A DNA stretch of 64,000 nucleotides from positions 124,001 to 188,000 of the forward strand of contig NW_024881539.1 of assembly GCF_019059575.1 (NCBI RefSeq). Reading direction: 5' to 3'. Positions 33,601 to 45,126 of this stretch are shown here, piece after piece. The notes beneath the pieces are model-generated. The model was not told where the DNA came from. It did no database searches and saw only the letters and a program-made list of their open reading frames with translations. The position numbers and the translations under genes were made by a program. Position 1 is the first letter of the stretch. Each line of letters opens with the position of its first letter. The stretch comes from Amphibalanus amphitrite (lineage: Eukaryota; Arthropoda; Thecostraca; Balanomorpha; Balanidae).

Positions 33601-35600
33601 AGAATAAAGGCCATTTTGTTTTGCTCAGGTCAGCACTGAGATCAATAGAGGTCAGCAAAGGTCAAATTTTTCCAACTTCAATATTTTGACGAATCGGCAT
33701 ACAGCACGCGAACAACAAAAGCCACAGGGCACAGGGTCTCAATGAAGCGCATTCGATAGCACTATAAAGCTTTTTCGCTGGCATGTTTGGATTTGAACTC
33801 CGATCAACGCTTTGGTATGGCTTTGGTCTCCAAAGGGCAAAACCCGTCAAGATTCAAGATAAACGGATTTTGCGGAAATGGCTTTGCTGCAAGAACGTTA
33901 AAATCAACCAATACATAGCGTAAGTGTTAAAGCCATCGTGTTTCTCTCGTCACGACGCGACGAATGAACTACCTTTAATTAATCTGACCTTCTTACTCCC
34001 CTCCGACTGGGGCTGGAGTAGGTGGGTGAAGCTGACAGCCCCCTGAAGGCTTTCTCACAACTGCTCGGTACCTTTGAAGATATAGAGCTTAAACGACCTA
34101 TCAAACGCCGTTCGCCGTTTGTCGCTGCGATGTGTAGTTTTTGAGATCTGAAGGGGGGGGGGGGCGAATCGGCCCCCCCGCCAGTTTCTTGTCCCGGCGG
34201 AGCCCGCCAGAAATAGGGTTAATTAAAGATCTACAACTTTTACAAAAACATTTTCAGGTCAGGTCAATATTGAGGTCACCAAAGGTCATCAACGATAAAA
34301 TGTTGTGGAATTAGTTACCTATATAACTTTTAAACTAAGAAACATAGAGACATAAAACCAATACATTTTTTTTTTGTTGCTCTCGCCGAGGCGATGCGAA
34401 ATAAGTATGTGATGACCTTCACAGGTCAATTTGAAATTTGACCTGAGGTCAAGGTCAGGTCATTCATCAATGAGGTTGTGGGGTATGGTCATGCTGCATA
34501 CCAAACGACGCGCCTTGACCAGGCGAGCAGGCCAGTTTGGTACCACTTACAAGTCTTTAGCACCATCATGTCGTGATTTATTGACAGAAAAACGATTTAT
34601 GACGTCACATGACCTCAGATGACCTTTGCCGGTGCCCCTGTCAATTAGCGGCACCAGGATCATCACCGATGAGATAATCTTCCATAATACTGAAAGAATT
34701 GGGTGGTTTTGACTCGTTTACACGAAGCAGGAGGCGTTTCAATATTTTCCCATAGGCTTGCAATGTAAAGGTCACGAATCTGGCCTGACCTCAGGTCACA
34801 GATATGAAAATTCTGAGATATACAAATTGCACATACTGGTACCCTAACTAAAGCCTGAAGAGAAGAAATTGATCGGTCAAAAACTCTAGCTCTGGCGTGA
34901 TTGCAAACTTTTCTGAGGTAGGGTCACCAAACCGCCTCTGGTGACCTGACCTGAGGTCAGATCAACTCAAAATTTTCAAAATGTTGCGTAAAAGCCTTTT
35001 AGGAAAAGTCAGAAAATTTGAGCTTCCTAGCTCAAAGCGTTTGGGAGAAATAACCAAAAAACCTCAGGGGGGGGGGCTCCTGAGGCCCCCCCCCCCCCGC
35101 CAGGAATAGGGTTAATGATAGTCAGCTAGCAGGTCGGAAAAGCCTCGAATGGACTCAGCCTGCTGTATGGAAGAAGAATAAATGATGAGATTTGACTTCC
35201 TTCAACCCATGTTGTGACCTGAGTTGACCTGAGTGGATGTGACCTATCCTTGACCTCAACTTTCTCAGCTTAAAGCTATATCATTCGAGGCTCCTGTGCA
35301 TGCCGAACAAGATGGTGCAAAAAATCGAATCTCTGCGACAGTTTTTTAGTGAAGTCATTTACAAAAAAATGAGTCCGTACCTTTGGGCACTTGACCTGAT
35401 CTCAGTGGTCATCGGATGGCTTAAGACCCTAAAATCGGGTACCCTCCGCTGCTTCTCGTAATGGCCCACACATTCGTTTTTTCCGCGAGGCTCCAGCTCA
35501 ATTAGGAGCGAAACGGCAAAGAAGGTCGTACCCCACCCCTCTCGACCGAGGCGAAAAAAGATAGGTCCGACGGATGAGTAACCCGGTCCATTCTCTCTCC
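33601..35600. mobile_element. Rearranged cluster of piggyBac-like fragments
   Basis: Parts of several TTAA elements are joined here. 33601-33990 resembles the family A interior. A duplicated-type end points right and closes with GGGTTAA at 34213-34222. A single-type end (CCTGGCGG... G-run/C-run ... GCCAGGAATAGGGTTAA) closes at 35116. Family D-like interior follows to about 35590. Hairpins of G- and C-runs lie at 34154-34190 and 35068-35099. The first end appears inverted relative to its interior. Confidence 0.6.
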
Positions 35601-36225
35601 GCTCTACAACCTACACAAAAATCAGGATCAGCTGCCTCCGTGCTCGCCATGTGACACCCGGTAGCGCGGGGGTGGTGACCTTTAGCCCTCGGCTGTGACC
35701 GACCGCGAGTCGGTCACTCCGACACGGGCCACCTCGGTCCCCGGGGACCGGCAGCCATTACCCGCGCCGACGATTCGCATTCCAGCCTCTTTGTCGCGGC
35801 CGTTATCAAATCTCGACACAGTGTGGCTACCGATTGGATTCACAGGAGCCGATCCGGGGTCAGACTGTGATGAGCTGAGCCGTCAGACACTGTCAGCCGG
35901 GCTCATATGGGCTCGGACCGGTGACGGGCGGTCGGTGCCGAGAGTTGGTGGATCGACACGCGTGCCGGCCGGTCCGCTGGGGGTTCGGCCGGCTGGTCAG
36001 CCGGGTGTATCGTCCGACCGGCTGAGTTTGAACGCGTGGGGTCATCGATGACGGGGTGTTAATTTTGATCGGCACTCGGCACCGGAGGGTTGCTTTCATT
36101 CATCTATCTACAACGCATATCCAGAGGTAGAAAACTAAGCGTATGGTTCGGATTGAAAAAAAAAACGTTTGGCTCTTATGCTATTTCGTGTGTGTCTCAC
36201 TGTTGTGTGTCAGCGTTATCTCAAG
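35601..36225. other. CpG-rich single-copy-looking region
   Basis: 35640-36060 is GC-rich and carries a 118-codon plus-strand frame (35695-36051) with no recognised domain. It could be a CpG island or an unrecognised exon. I cannot support a gene call. Confidence 0.3.
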
Positions 36226-36759
36226 TAGGGGAAGCCGGGGGAAGCCCGGGCGCGGGGGAAGCCCGGCCACCCCGTTTCCGGCTAAATTATTCACAATAAA
36301 ATGCTCAACTGTTTGTCCTTTCAGCGTGGCAGCTAAGGTAACGCCAGCAAAAAAGTTAAGACTGACAAAAATTGCATATTGTTAAAGTTATAGCGCAAAA
36401 ATGATATTTTAAGGGTTTTTAGCTAAAAAGTGAGATATGTTGCACTGTTAATGTTATACCATACAGTACTAATATTTATACGAATGTTATGTAAGGACCG
36501 TTTAAGTGTTTGTAGTGAGGGGTGACGAGGCAGGCTGGCTTAAGTATGACATTTTTTCGAATATCGCTGTTCTAAAATAAAAATTAGCACATTGGGGTAA
36601 CCCCGGGCGAGTGGCCAAGCTTACCCCCAACCGAGAGCAATGCCACTAAACCACTGTTTTCCATGAGATAATAGGTACTGAGCAGGTTTGGTTTACACCT
36701 AGATCAAAGATAAATTTCGAAAATAAACATGTTATCATAGACAAAGCCAGTCATGTCAC

Positions 36760-38446
36760 TTAAAGGGACTATCCCACCTTCTAAAATGTTGTTGAAACCA
36801 GTTAAATTGTGCCCGACTTTATAGATTGGATGACCAGGAACACGGTTCTGGCATTTATTTTTCATTAACCCGCGCCGGGCCGGTGCTCTGAGATTCCGCG
36901 CCGGGCCGGGGGGGGGGGGGTGTCTGAACACCCCCCCTTCTAACTCGGCTCCTGGGCCACGTAGCGACACGCGGTAAGCGGCAATCAAAAGAACGTCCAA
37001 AATAAGGACGAAAACACTTCGGTCATTTTTTGGGTCAGGTCAAAGGTCAGGTCACCAGAGGTCACCAAAGGTAAAATGTTGACTATTTCAACATTTTGGA
37101 AACTGCCAACGGCTATCTCGGGAACCGATAGAGCTACAGCGCCACGGAAAAGCGCATTCGATAGCACTTTTACAGGCCTTTCTGAGTAATGTTCTCAGAT
37201 TTGACCTCAGGTCAACGGTTTAGCCTCCAGAGGACAAAAACTCCAAAAATAGCCGTTTTTACGAAAATCGGTTTTTCGGCGATAACTTTTGACTCAAAAG
37301 AGCCATGACATTACTTTTGCCAGCATCGTGTTCCTCTCGTCGAGACGCGTCGAATGAACTATAAGTTGACCTTGAAAGGTCAACTTGAAAATTTGACCTC
37401 AGGTCAAGGTCATGACCTGACCGGAAAAGGTCATGTTGCATGTCAGTCGATCCGCAACGTCGAGCCGAACACATCTAAGGCGTTTTCAGCGCTCTAGGAC
37501 GCCTCTATCAGAAGTTATTAGCGAAAAACTGTTAAATTCTGTTCGTGACCTGAGATGACCTCGGGGACATAACGAGGGGTCACAGTTGCCATTTTCTGGT
37601 TCAGTGTGTCAATTTTACCTACATCTCGATGTTTGAGAGTGTCTAGAATGGCGTTCGTGCAAAACAGACGCTTTTCAATTTTCTCCCATTGACTTATAAT
37701 GGAGAGGCCGCAAAATTGACCTGACCTTAGGTCACCGATATCAAAATTCCGAGATATGCATTTTATAGATACTGTTGCTCTAATCAATCGCTGAAAGTTT
37801 CAAGGCAATCGATCAATCGGTGTAGCTATGACGAGCATTCTTATTTTTTCTGAGGTGAGGTCACTTGGCGTGACCTGGTGACCTGACCTAAGGCGACCTG
37901 GGTCTGAAATTTTCACAACATGTGCGGAAAAGATGTACGAACAGGTGTGCCAAAAACGGCGGTGCTCCGCGCCGCCGTTTTTGAGATATCTGCAAAAAAA
38001 CGCAGGGGGGGGGTGTTCAAACACCCCCCCCCCGGCCCGGCGCGGGTTAAACATCTTAGGCTTCCCATATTCCAAACACAAACTTTCAAATATGTGACGT
38101 CACAGCCCAAAATTACCTCCTTCCCCAGGCCACATTACTGTCATAAAGTTGATTCTTTTTACTCTGTAGGCACCACAACAAAGTTCAGACCAAGTTTTAA
38201 GCGATTTTTCAACGAACAAACCCATTTAAATCAGAATGACTAAACGAGGTGACGTCACACTAACGGTCGCTCCATGTTGAAGATAGGGCCTTGCGCAAGG
38301 CCCATTTTCAAATGAAGGGAACGAATTTCTTCAACACCAAGAGGCCGCGGGGGTTGCAACCTAGATAGATAGTGGTTTCTGAACCTCGCCGCAAACTTGG
38401 CTATCTCAACTCAAACCCCATGTTAAAGGTGGGATAGTCCCTTTAA
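36760..38446. mobile_element. TTAA-flanked T2/Kolobok-like MITE, second level of the nest
   Basis: The ends are TTAAAGGGACTATCCCACCTT and its complement, AAGGTGGGATAGTCCCTTTAA. TTAA lies at 36760-36763 and 38443-38446. Without the inner insert it is about 500 bp, matching 49609-50105. TTAA duplication with AGGG termini resembles T2-type MITEs attributed to the Kolobok superfamily. That attribution is from memory. Confidence 0.75.
36865..38050. mobile_element. piggyBac-like TTAA element (family J), innermost of the nest
   Basis: TTAA lies at 36865-36868 and 38047-38050. The terminal repeat is CCCGCGCCGGGCCGG, present twice (26 bp apart) at the left end and once at the right. G-run/C-run hairpins lie at 36910-36938 and 38005-38033. 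The interior is homologous to 1048-2214 and dense in AGGTCA. Confidence 0.87.
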
Positions 38447-39029
38447 GGTCAACTAGGGTCAAACTACGTTTTTGCAGATAACGCGACAGACAGTGAAGCT
38501 AGAGCTTCAAAAATGGTGTCGTTGTGTTCTTCTTCATCAGCCGAGTCGAATGATATGCAATATGATGCATTAAGGTAAAAAGAAAAATAAATTTTAAGGA
38601 ATTTTGAAATACACATTTTTTGTCAATTTTGCATCACGATTTTCATCGACCTGTACTGAATATGTAGTAGACGCTAGCTAAAATACCAGTAGTGACATAA
38701 ACTCTAAGATGTCCAGAGCTAATCAGTACCTTAATATTTCACTTTCCGTTAATATTTGGAAAACACATAATGGTTTCATCAACTCGTTGTAAAGCGCTGG
38801 GGAGGTGGCCGGCGTTACCCCTATGCCGGGCTTACCTCAGAAAAATCAACACTTTTTTTAAAACTCGATTTCCTCAACCTTATACTTATTCCACGAAACC
38901 GAATTTTTGGGAAAACACGGCCAATGAACTTAGCTAGCTAGCAGGATATCAACATGTTATACAGCACGTATGGTATGTAATAAAAATGAAAAAGAGCTTA
39001 CTATGCCGGGCTTCCCCCGGCTTCCCCTA

Positions 39030-39925
39030 TCACCCGTAGATATGTGCATAGAAAAAGTTTGCAAGCAAAAAGTTGGTATGCAGTGGCTTATATCCAATAA
39101 AGTAGTTACCAAGCATGATTAGAAACGGCATCAGTTCGTGGAGGAGAGTATGGCACGCGAGCATTATGTAGGCAAATGTTAAAGGCTGTCAACGCCAACG
39201 CTGCAATTAGTACATTGAGAAGAGAAAACAGCGAAAGAGATGAAATGCCATAATGCCGATAAGGACAAAGGACGCTCAAAGCAACGCAGAAAGACGAGAC
39301 AATGCTTCGGCCAGGTCCGTATAAAACTTCGACAATCGAACACATGTCAATCGATTACATGTATTAGTCGATTTCACATTTGCAGATGGCATAATGCACA
39401 TAAACCTTAACAGCTTATCATACACAAAAGTTCTCACGATATTTAAATCCCCAAGACAGTAAAGCGTTTACCTCGCTAACCCAATAAAATATACGGGCTG
39501 GCCAGCCACGACCACGATTACATTCCCCGTCGTAACTTGTCGGGAACTACGGTGGTTCCAAACAGCCGAGCATGAGCATACGCCATACACCCTCTCGAAT
39601 ACAGCTGGATAAACGTTCAGCGAGCACAAGGCGAACGCTTCTCAGTTCTGACCATGTGCCCCTGAGTCAGAGAGAGCACCGAATGCAACGACTCTCGGTG
39701 TCAGCCGACGTCTGGAGACCTCGACAGAGACGCTAACGCAGTAACACCGCATACATCGGCTCAAAATTGGCACTGTTGGGCTGCCATCTGCAGTGACCGG
39801 CCGTCCTAGTTAGTTCCACTAGTAGCCGCGGCGCGGCGCCACCGTCGGTACCCGCTTCTCCCGTCCGTGAGGCCGACCCTCGCACTCCCCTCACCCTCAC
39901 CGGCGAGCGCCGCTAGACTCGGAGC
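39030..39925. other. 3' flank of LAMTOR3
   Basis: Downstream of the LAMTOR3 stop codon on its strand, so it should contain the 3' UTR and polyadenylation site. I did not find a clear AATAAA on the minus strand close to the stop. A GC-rich stretch (39820-39925) adjoins the last exon. Confidence 0.4.
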
Positions 39926-40063
39926 TCAGTGGGGCCGCACCAGGGGCTGCAGTCTCTGCAGCAGCGGCTCCAGCGTGACGTCCAGTGAGGACAGGTAGCC
40001 CGTGTTGGCCGAGGCGGCCGCCACCACCGTCAGAATGACCGGGTCCAGCCGAAACTGCACCAC
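39926..40063 (-). CDS. LAMTOR3: LAMTOR3 exon 5 and stop
   Basis: The acceptor is GCGCTCGGCAG before 40063. The exon encodes residues 82-126, VVQFRLDPVILTVVAAASAN, then TGYLSSLDVTLEPLLQRL and the TGA at 39928-39926. It matches the final beta strand and helix of LAMTOR3. Confidence 0.92.
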   Translation of the reverse strand: MVQFRLDPVILTVVAAASANTGYLSSLDVTLEPLLQRLQPLVRPH

Positions 40064-43000
40064 CTGCCGAGCGCAGTACCAACGGTAATAACGAGAGCTG
40101 TGTGGACCACTGTGTGGTTACAACGAGTACAGGCCGGTTAAAGGTAGTGCAGTTCGGTTAAAACTAGCGCAGTTCGGTTAAAGCTAGCGCAGTACGGTTA
40201 AAACGAGCGCAGTACGGGTTTGGTCACGTCACAGGTCTGACATGACAGACCTGCCACATCCCAGTAAGAGCTTAAAATTAAAATAGTGACGTCATATAAC
40301 GAATTAAATACGGTAACCCAGTCACGTCCTATTATGAATACGGTAACCCAGTCACATCTTTATATGAATACGGTAACCCTGTCATGTCACAATATGGATA
40401 CGCTAGCCCAGTCACATTAAATTACGAATACGGTAGGCCCGTCACGCCTTAGAGAACAAATACGGTCACCAAGTCACATCACATTATAAATGCATGATCC
40501 AAGCCACGTCAAACTATAAACTCTATAACCCGTATAACCAGTACCAGTATGAACTGAATACAGAAACCCAGTCATATCACAGAATGATCACTAATTATGG
40601 CAGCAGTCATGTCAACTATGAACAATATGAAACTGGAAGTAAGGCCATATCACCGTCAAAGCACGGCAACCCATTTACATCAGTATAATTAGAGGTCAGT
40701 CACACCCAGTATAAGCATTGTAGCCTACATACGCACCCACATCAGTCCACTGGACTCCAGACGTGACTGCTCGGGTCATTAATATAAACCACCAAGGTAC
40801 AGGTTACGGATATAATAGCACCACACGATGCCAATGACGTCCATTAGAAAACCACAGTCATGAGCGTTACTGGCATACCTACAACTGAAACAACCGTATC
40901 GATCGCTATGACAAATAAACCCTACATTTTTTTACACGTTTCTTGGAAGAAAACGACGGGCGTCAGTTAGAAAAAAATAGACATACTAGCACGCCAGAAC
41001 TTCTGTTCCATGATGCTTTTTTGGCATGCTCATCGAACCAGTAAAAAATGGACACTGCACGTAGTTATCTTATGAGGACATACCTGGTGTTTTGAGTACA
41101 TATGGAAGATCTTCTTGTTCTTTTCCATGTTCATTTTGGCTGCCTGGTCCGAGAGAACGGAGAATGCCGACAGGTATTTGACGCCCATCGCACTCTCAGG
41201 ACATGCCGGCGTGGAGACTGCGGTACAGAGGAGAAAACAATGCTCAGAACTCAACAAAATGCTCTGTGCGTACAGTCTCTCTTGAAAGTACTGCGTTTCG
41301 GCGCGATGGATCCATCAAGCCCGGCCGAGAAAGGGCTGCTAACTTTGAGAGCCACCGCATCAATTGACCTCGAGGATGGATGAGGATGTCAATTGGTTCA
41401 GTGGCTCTCAAATTTAGCAGTGGTTACACGGTCGGGCTTGATGGATCCACCGCAACGATGCGCGGTACTTTTAAGACTGACTGTACAGGACAGGCCGGCG
41501 GGGAGACTGCGGTACAGTGTACCATGGTTCTACCCATTCAGTAAAATCTATGTAACCAAAATCAAAAGGTCTTTGTGACAATGTCAATGCAGACTTCATA
41601 GGGTCATAGCACACTTCAAACAATTTAAATGAGTATTTTTCTTTACAAAATATGAATGCAAATATTCTGTTTTTCAAGTATTTCACCTGAATGTTGCTTT
41701 TGCCTTTTTGCATTGGATATGCATAAGATTTGGGTAATGAATGGTGGCCTAAAACAGCATATGAGAATATCTGATCGAATATGGATAAAGACAGAAGATT
41801 ACTATACAACCACTGAATGATAACTTCATTCAGCGGGCAATATGACAATGCTTGTATGAATAAGGTAACCCACATACCTTTGACAATGCAGCATCCATCC
41901 TTGTCATGGATTGCAATGCCCTCCACCCCATGGTCTCTGTGAAAAGGGACAGGAAAGGCAGGCGAAATTAACATAAAAGGTACCTATCATAGAAAGATAA
42001 GCATGAACATAAATTGTAATAATGTTACACCTACCCAATGTTAGCAGCATGGATAAAACACGACATTTTTCTTTGAAACTAATTATCAAGTATATTTAAT
42101 TCAACTCACTTCAGTAATATATAAAACTGAAGCATAGGATCTATTTTTACATTAAATTATATAAATACTTTCCTTAATTTGCAATTTAAAAGGGATAATA
42201 CAACCAAGCCAGATGAAAACTAAGCAACCAAAATTTACTGATTAAATGCCTTTCTTACCCATTCAAGATGTTTTCCAAGTACTTCTTAGCATCCTGAAAC
42301 ACAAGCAGTATATAAATGACAATGCTGAAAAATGGAGCTCAGCAGGAGTATAGAGAACAGTGACAGAGGGATGCTTTCACATTCATACATTCAAGTTAAG
42401 AACTACACAAAACAAGTGTGAACACCATTTCAAAAGCATTCTGACTACCAGTCACATCTTGCTGATTTATTTAAATACCACTGATACCTATATTACTAAA
42501 ACAGCTGATATGGGGAGCAAATTATTAGCATTCCACCTAATAAAGTTGGTAGGCTGTTGTCTTTGATTTTTTAAATTCATGTGGCCATTAGCATCTGCTA
42601 GAAATGGATAACACAAAAAACTGTTGAAAAATTTCAAAAATTTCACTCAGGCAAAACAGGTCAGATCTTAGTTAAATTGTAAATTGGGACATTTTCACTC
42701 TCAGGAATTTCAGTCATGCTTAAATAAAAAATATTTGATTTATGTCTTGATCGCACATTAAAAATGTGTTAACACTTGATATATACCTTCATCCTACAAA
42801 AAAAAAAATAATATGGGTGCTCCCATGGCAAATCTAAAAAACTATCAGATGAGCCTCAAAAGGAGTTCTTTTTCAGAGTAGTTATGGAAACATTTTTGGA
42901 AGGAAGTCAGCTGTTTGTGGGCAGCAAAGGATGAGGATTTAATGAGCACTTATATTGATTTTGAGATAAACATTGTGTTCAAATAAAAAATTATGGATAT

Positions 43001-43564
43001 CAGAAAGTACTATTAAAATACCTCATCCTCCTCAACCCCTACAATGATTTCAAGGCCCTTCAAATCTCATTCAAATTCATGCAGAACAAATTCAAGCTTG
43101 TATTAGGTACATGTGCCAATGCGTGTCTATCGGAGCCTCATCTAGAAATCCATCATTCGTTTCAGACGAGGGAGTTGGGAATGGTGGTGGTGAGATGAGG
43201 AATTAAGATGACCTAACAAGAGCTTAGAGGAGTGACCGGAATGATTTTTCGAAACAAGAGGTTGGAGAGGCTTAATGTGAAAAGAGATTGGAGCAGCCTC
43301 AGGAACAGAAGCATATACCTACTAATTGTGCAGCAAGCACTCACTGGGATGTTCCAGTTAATCCCAGGTTTAGCCCACAGATTCCACTGAATGCCAAGCA
43401 GAATGCACAGCCCCTAACCCACCTTAATCATGTGTTCGCCTAGCTTGCGAACACATGGTGAAGATGGAAGTAAATGCAAATAGTAACAAAGAGCAAAACT
43501 TTTAGTGAGCTTTAAAAAAACCGGAAAAGTTAAGCCACCACCTCCTCACCTCAAATGCAGGCAT
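39926..43564 (-). CDS. LAMTOR3: LAMTOR3 (Ragulator subunit, MEK partner 1), complete in 5 exons
   Basis: Five exons (15, 35, 59, 134 and 138 nt) join in frame to 126 residues plus stop, close to the 124 residues of the vertebrate protein. LAMTOR3 has a roadblock/LC7 fold, pairs with LAMTOR2 in the Ragulator complex on late endosomes and lysosomes, and scaffolds MEK1-ERK and Rag-mTORC1 signalling. Diagnostic segments are VEGIAIHDKDG, YLSAFSVLSDQAAKMNMEKN and VVQFRLDPV...ASANTG, each in the expected order. Exon 4 lies next to a foldback insertion that duplicated its acceptor. Exon 1 is the least certain part, because it codes only five residues. Family function is established; expression here is inferred. 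Confidence 0.9.
40135..40217 (+). repeat. 20-bp minisatellite (4 copies)
   Basis: Four copies of CGGTTAAAnnTAGnGCAGTn lie in LAMTOR3 intron 4. Confidence 0.8.
40306..40500 (+). repeat. ~30-bp minisatellite in LAMTOR3 intron 4
   Basis: At least six degenerate units start AATACGGTAACCCAGTCAC, spaced 30-33 bp, with decay towards 40700. An open frame through it is a by-product of the repeat. Confidence 0.8.
40701..41083. other. LAMTOR3 intron 4, remainder
   Basis: Nothing else is recognised between the minisatellite and exon 4. Confidence 0.6.
41084..41217 (-). CDS. LAMTOR3: LAMTOR3 exon 4
   Basis: The acceptor has a good pyrimidine tract (TTTTCTCCTCTGTACCGCAG) before 41217, and the donor GTATGT is at 41083. 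The exon has 134 nt and encodes residues 37-81, including YLSAFSVLSDQAAKMNMEKN. Phase 1 in, phase 0 out. Confidence 0.92.
41199..41517. repeat. Foldback flanked by a duplicated exon-4 acceptor
   Basis: A diverged hairpin (arms about 41266-41370 and 41376-41485, sharing GATGGATCCATCAAGCCCG) lies between 30-bp imperfect direct repeats at 41199-41228 and 41488-41517. Each direct repeat spans the exon 4 splice acceptor and the first 19 exon bases. The outer copy is a decoy acceptor (exon start would be 41506). It lacks a pyrimidine tract and would lead to a premature stop. Confidence 0.75.
41878..41936 (-). CDS. LAMTOR3: LAMTOR3 exon 3
   Basis: The acceptor is CCCTTTTCACAG before 41936 and the donor GTATGTG is at 41877. 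The exon has 59 nt and encodes residues 17-36, GDHGVEGIAIHDKDGCCIVK, the first beta hairpin of the roadblock fold. Phase 2 in, phase 1 out. Confidence 0.92.
42259..42293 (-). CDS. LAMTOR3: LAMTOR3 exon 2
   Basis: The acceptor is GCTTGTGTTTCAG before 42293 and the donor GTAAGA is at 42258. The 35-nt exon encodes DAKKYLENILN, the N-terminal helix, with GG carried into exon 3. Confidence 0.85.
42294..43549. other. LAMTOR3 intron 1
   Basis: AT-rich intron with no recognised repeat or gene. Confidence 0.6.
43550..43564 (-). CDS. LAMTOR3: LAMTOR3 exon 1 (five codons, tentative)
   Basis: ATGCCTGCATTTGAG is followed directly by a donor GTGAGG, in phase 0, with AAA before the ATG. It gives MPAFE-DAKKYLENILN, a sensible LAMTOR3 N-terminus. 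Such a short exon could occur by chance. A transcript is needed to confirm it. Confidence 0.5.
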
Positions 43565-45126
43565 TTTGATAGTATATGGTTTGAGTAATTAAAATAAAAG
43601 GCTCAGGTTTGAAGTCATGGACAGAATCTGGTCCCAATGCCGTTGTTAGATTAGGGCACGTGAAGTGGGTCCCAAACAAGACGTCCCAACATAAAAGAAA
43701 CTGGCCTTCCAATGAAAATGGAATATATTCAACGCTCTATGAAAACTGTGGAAATTGCTATGAACCTCAATTTGAGTTACTTATATTTTATGCCCTAGTT
43801 ACACAGGAAAAACGCGTATGCAAGAACGACTATTCAGGAATATGGCTTTGTTGTGTTCAATTACACTATACGCGTCCAACAGCTTACGTGAATAAACAAA
43901 TGAGCGAGTATGAAGCTAGTAGTAGCAGAAGTACAGCTATTTGATTGGGCGTACGGCAGACGTTCGTTTCTAGTATGTGCAAGTTAGAACAGAATAATGC
44001 ACAGTATTATGGATCACTTGCGCGCTTAGTGTCACCTCCAATAAGCCCAGCTTTATATTACTGCTAATATTGTTTCGAAGTTTGCTTCGAATGGTCCTCG
44101 ATTATTTGGGAGAACTGAAGGCTGAAGGTGACGTTGTCTATTTTTCATTAGTCTCATGAAACTGGTGAATCATGAACTTACACGCAAAGTAGGAGATATA
44201 TACCTAATAAAAGTTACTTTTATAAATGACTTATTTTTTCACATTTTTTTTCTTCTTATTTCACTGCCGAGATGGTTTCTAAGTTTTTTTTTTAATGAAA
44301 TTCATAATATAGATTAGCTCCATTGCAATTAAATTAAGTTACAATAGAAGCATTTAAGACTGAAAGTGATTTTTGGATATTCAATTGATAAATACATTAC
44401 TGCAAGTGTGAATGGGATTTATATTTTATGCAAGCTCTGGATTTTGTATAGGTAAATCGTACATTAATATAATGACGATGTTACGGTTTTGTAACCTTGT
44501 GACCTGACCTGAGGCCCGTGACACTGGCGGATCCAGGGAGCATTTAGGGCCATGTCCTAACCCCAAAGCCCGTTTGCCCCTGTAAAATACCCGACTTTTA
44601 ACAGTACGCCAATGGCCGTGCATGGAAAAAAGGGCCGTTTCGGCCACTTGCCCCCCCCCCCCCCACGTCCGGCTGGGTCTGCCAATGGCCCCTGGGACCT
44701 TAAGCTTTTCGGATTTCAGTAAAATGTAAAATGGAAGTCGCAAATAGTGTTCCAAATTCGATGGCGCTACGTGCTACCGTACTATGCGTGACATACCTAG
44801 GCGTAGGAACGTTTTCGAAAGTGTGTGGGGGGGGGGGGGGGGCAGGGTCCCAGAGGTCCAAAACCTAACCTACCCCCAAAATCCAATTTCTCCTCGGATT
44901 TCGGCCATTTTGTTTTCGCAAACATGCTCAGAGATAAAAAAAAATCGAGACAAAAACAAAAACAAAATTGGTTAAAATTTCAGGGAGACTCCCGTCCATA
45001 AACTCAAACTGATGGACGCGTTCCCCTGTCCTCCGCAGCCGTTGGCACCCATGCAAATTCCAGAGGCATCCAGCAACTTTTTCATTACGAGCAAGCGTGA
45101 AACGTGCAAAGCGAGTCTTTTCAATA
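43565..45126. other. Upstream of LAMTOR3 and spacer
   Basis: The likely promoter region of LAMTOR3 lies just above 43565, but no core motif stands out. A C-run (44649-44664) and a G-run (44828-44842) with GGCGGATCCAGG nearby suggest an eroded transposon. Confidence 0.4.

Larger units (their letters stand above)
36226..39029. mobile_element. TA-flanked MITE with iterated GGGGAAGCCCGG motif, host of a nest
   Basis: The ends are TAGGGGAAGCCGGGGGAAGC and CCCGGCTTCCCCTA, with TA at both edges. Motif iterations occur at 36228-36275, 36590-36630, 38805-38835 and 39000-39028. Removing the nested element (36760-38446) leaves about 1.1 kb, the size of its relatives. Confidence 0.8.

Noticed and set aside
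40494-40688. 64-codon frame in LAMTOR3 intron 4
   Set aside because: It lies in the decaying ~30-bp minisatellite and has a Tyr/Asn-rich repeat composition.
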